Shown one piece after another: positions 6,024 through 7,409 of a stretch of DNA of 7,409 nucleotides. The position numbers were made by a program, and so were the translations under genes. Each line of letters begins with the position of its first letter. The stretch's first letter is position 1. The stretch covers positions 1 through 7,409 of the forward strand of contig JAIDIR010000331.1 in the NCBI GenBank assembly GCA_029052615.1, written 5' to 3'. This DNA comes from Clostridia bacterium (lineage in GTDB: Bacteria; Bacillota; Clostridia; Christensenellales; Borkfalkiaceae). Below the pieces are notes generated by a model. It saw only the letters and a list, made by a program, of their open reading frames with translations. It was not told where the DNA came from and made no database searches.

Positions 6024-6848
6024 TTATAAGTTTTCCCGTTTACAGTAAAATAAATACTGCTGAACCAAACCCGAATATTCTCCGAAAATTTCCGTGAAGT
6101 ACGCGTTGATTTTATTGCGGTCCTTAAGCGTGCCGCCGAAATCCTCGCGGTATATCTTTTCTATCCACGTGTCGACGGGAAAGCTTGCGGACTTGTGAAA
6201 GCCGAACAGGCACACGCAGTCGGCAACCTTGGGTCCCACGCCGTGGTATGAAAGTAGCTCTTTTTTGAGCGACGGCGCGTCAAGCTCTTTAAGGCGGTCA
6301 ATGCCCTCGGCGGAGATGCGCTTTGCCGTTTCGACTATAAACGCGTCGCGGTAGCCCGCGCCTAAACTTTTATAGAACGCGGCGTCCTTTTGCGCAAGGC
6401 GCGCGGCGGTGGGAAAGGTGTAATACTCCTCACCCGCAAACTCGCGCTTTTCGCCGAGTTCCTTGCATATGCGGGATATAATTCCCTTGATGCGCGGAAT
6501 GTTGTTGTTCTGCGAAATTATAAAGGAAAAAATCATTTCCTCGGCGTCCTGATTTAACAGCCTTATGCCCTTGCCCAGCTCGCAGGCGCGGGTAAGCACG
6601 GGCACGTTGAAACCCTTGATTTTTTGGTTAATTGCCGCATATTCCCGCCCCAAATCGAAAAATTCGTGAAAATAGTCGGGGTGTTCGCTCTCTATTACGG
6701 TCTTTTTGCCGTCCGTATAGACGTAGCAAGCTTTGTCCGTAGTAAAGACTTTATAACCTTCCTTAAACGGCTCGAAGCGGAAAATCTGTCCGCACTCCAA
6801 TACGTCGCGCGGATTAAAATAAGTGGAATCGAAATCAATCTTTTGCAT
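6024..6848 (-). CDS. ogg: 8-oxoguanine DNA glycosylase / AP lyase, OGG1 type
   Basis: This base-excision repair enzyme removes 8-oxoguanine paired with cytosine and nicks the resulting abasic site by beta-elimination. The 274 residues include an N-terminal OGG domain (LECGQIFRFE, 17-26), SQNNNIPRI (112-120, cf. NNN in human OGG1), GAGYRDAFI (163-171), and the helix-hairpin-helix GPD motif YHGVGPKVADC (201-211) with catalytic Lys207, ending in FPVDTW (223-228) with Asp226. The ATG at 6848 is chosen because MQKIDFDS matches the usual N-terminus. A TTG at 6905, overlapping the upstream stop (TTGA), would add 19 residues without family resemblance. The ribosome binding site AAGAGG (6860-6865) is 11 bases away and partly inside a terminator-like hairpin. 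The gene is followed one base later by the phospholipase-like gene. Confidence 0.92.
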   Translation of the reverse strand: MQKIDFDSTYFNPRDVLECGQIFRFEPFKEGYKVFTTDKACYVYTDGKKTVIESEHPDYFHEFFDLGREYAAINQKIKGFNVPVLTRACELGKGIRLLNQDAEEMIFSFIISQNNNIPRIKGIISRICKELGEKREFAGEEYYTFPTAARLAQKDAAFYKSLGAGYRDAFIVETAKRISAEGIDRLKELDAPSLKKELLSYHGVGPKVADCVCLFGFHKSASFPVDTWIEKIYREDFGGTLKDRNKINAYFTEIFGEYSGLVQQYLFYCKRENL

Positions 6849-6881
6849 AAAAAATACAGCCTCTTTACAAGGCTGTATTTT
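6849..6881 (-). terminator. Terminator-like hairpin abutting the ogg start codon
   Basis: A perfect 11-bp inverted repeat (AAAATACAGCC at 6851-6861 and GGCTGTATTTT at 6871-6881 on the plus strand) encloses a 9-base loop. Read on the minus strand, the stem is followed by a T-run that ends exactly before the ogg ATG. It should terminate the transcript of the upstream DUF4097-like gene. It also contains half of the ogg ribosome binding site. Any mRNA initiating upstream must pass it to express ogg. Confidence 0.8.
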
Positions 6882-6901
6882 ATCATTTTTTAAGTTCCGT
6901 G

Positions 6902-7409
6902 TCAATCTTTAAACGTCACTTCAACCGAGCCTGCCGAAAGGTCCACGTCAATCTTTTTGCCCGCAACGGTTCCCGACTGATTTACGAGATTGCAGCTTCC
7001 CGCCGACTTGTCAACCGAAATCGAATACTCGCTCTTGTTGCCTATGACCGACAACTTTGCCGAGCCGGCCGAAAGGTCTATATCGATATCGTTGCACAAT
7101 ACGTCGCTAATATTCGCAACGCCTGCCGAAAGGCGGACGTCCAGAGCGGAGCACTCCGCACCGCCGATAGATATCTTTCCTGCCGAGAGGTGGGTTATCA
7201 GCTCTCCGCATTTAAGGTTGCCCGCCGTCGTCGAGCCTGCCGACATACTTATGCGGACGTCGCCGTATTCGCCGCTTGCAACCGTGGCCGCGCCCGCGGA
7301 CAAATCCAGCTTCAGATCCATAACCTTGCCGTTCGGCACCTTGACGGTAACGGTGGGAATATCGTTCCAGCCGAACCAGTTGAAGTGCAAGCGGTTTACG
7401 GGTTTTACT
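6902..7409 (-). CDS. DUF4097-like beta-repeat protein, 5' end cut by window end
   Basis: The frame is open to the window edge: codons upstream of the TTG at 7390 read VKPVNR and continue into LHFNWFGW. This TTG is therefore probably an internal Leu and the true start lies outside. The visible 168 residues are a beta-strand repeat with seven (S)AG turns of the type (D/H/R)LSAG. The first five are exactly 19 residues apart and the last two spacings are 22 and 23. Alternating hydrophobic strands such as KIDVDLSAGSVEVTF suggest a right-handed beta-solenoid like the DUF4097 (putative adhesin) family, whose members often have an N-terminal membrane segment or sit near PspC or DUF1700 regulators. 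No membrane segment or signal peptide is visible in this part. The function is unknown; a cell-envelope role is only a guess. The stop is followed by a terminator-like hairpin. Confidence 0.8.
   Translation of the reverse strand, partial: VKPVNRLHFNWFGWNDIPTVTVKVPNGKVMDLKLDLSAGAATVASGEYGDVRISMSAGSTTAGNLKCGELITHLSAGKISIGGAECSALDVRLSAGVANISDVLCNDIDIDLSAGSAKLSVIGNKSEYSISVDKSAGSCNLVNQSGTVAGKKIDVDLSAGSVEVTFKD

Noticed and set aside
7388..7390. TTG at 7390 as the start of the DUF4097-like gene
   Set aside because: The frame stays open to the window edge, there is no ribosome binding site visible, and the upstream codons read as a natural continuation of the protein.
1..7409. CRISPR arrays, tRNA or rRNA genes, insertion sequences, integrase sites
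   Set aside because: Reading both strands showed no spaced direct repeats of array type, no cloverleaf sequence, no transposase or integrase frame, and no terminal repeats.

Overview
The window looks like a chromosomal fragment from an endospore-forming Firmicute, probably class Clostridia and possibly an uncultured gut lineage. The evidence is a SpoIVFA/SpoIVFB-like gene pair, strong GGAGG-type ribosome binding sites, short U-rich intrinsic terminators, and a metG-tatD-rsmA order that resembles the Bacillus/Clostridium metG-tatD-(rnmV)-rsmA neighbourhood. Base composition is moderately GC-rich and even across the genes, so nothing points to recent transfer. There are no tRNA or rRNA genes, insertion sequences or CRISPR arrays.

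Left part, plus strand (1-3666): the 3' part of metG (methionyl-tRNA synthetase, cut by the window start) runs directly into tatD through a TAATG overlap. A terminator follows. Then comes rsmA (16S rRNA adenine dimethyltransferase) behind its own ribosome binding site, followed by a strong terminator. This is a translation and nucleic-acid housekeeping block. No rnmV gene lies between tatD and rsmA.

Middle, plus strand (3667-5468): a leader with a possible promoter and an inverted repeat precedes two genes joined by a GTGA overlap. The first encodes a single-pass membrane protein with a degenerate LytM/M23-like domain (SpoIVFA-like). The second encodes a site-2-protease-type M50 membrane metalloprotease with HEXXH and LDGG motifs and a CBS-like C-terminal region (SpoIVFB-like). 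By analogy with Bacillus they would form the protease and regulator that release sigma-K in the mother cell during sporulation. The substrate and BofA are not in the window.

Right part, minus strand (5348-7409): transcribed toward the sporulation pair are a DUF4097-like repeat protein (cut by the window end), an OGG1-type 8-oxoguanine DNA glycosylase/AP lyase, and a zinc-dependent phospholipase C family protein. The last gene overlaps the 3' end of the M50 protease gene by 121 bases tail to tail. A terminator-like hairpin sits directly against the glycosylase start codon and covers part of its ribosome binding site.

I found no clearly new biological system. The points most worth a second look are the location of the SpoIVFA/SpoIVFB-like pair, the convergent overlap that encodes a low-complexity tail on the protease, and the hairpin at the glycosylase start.
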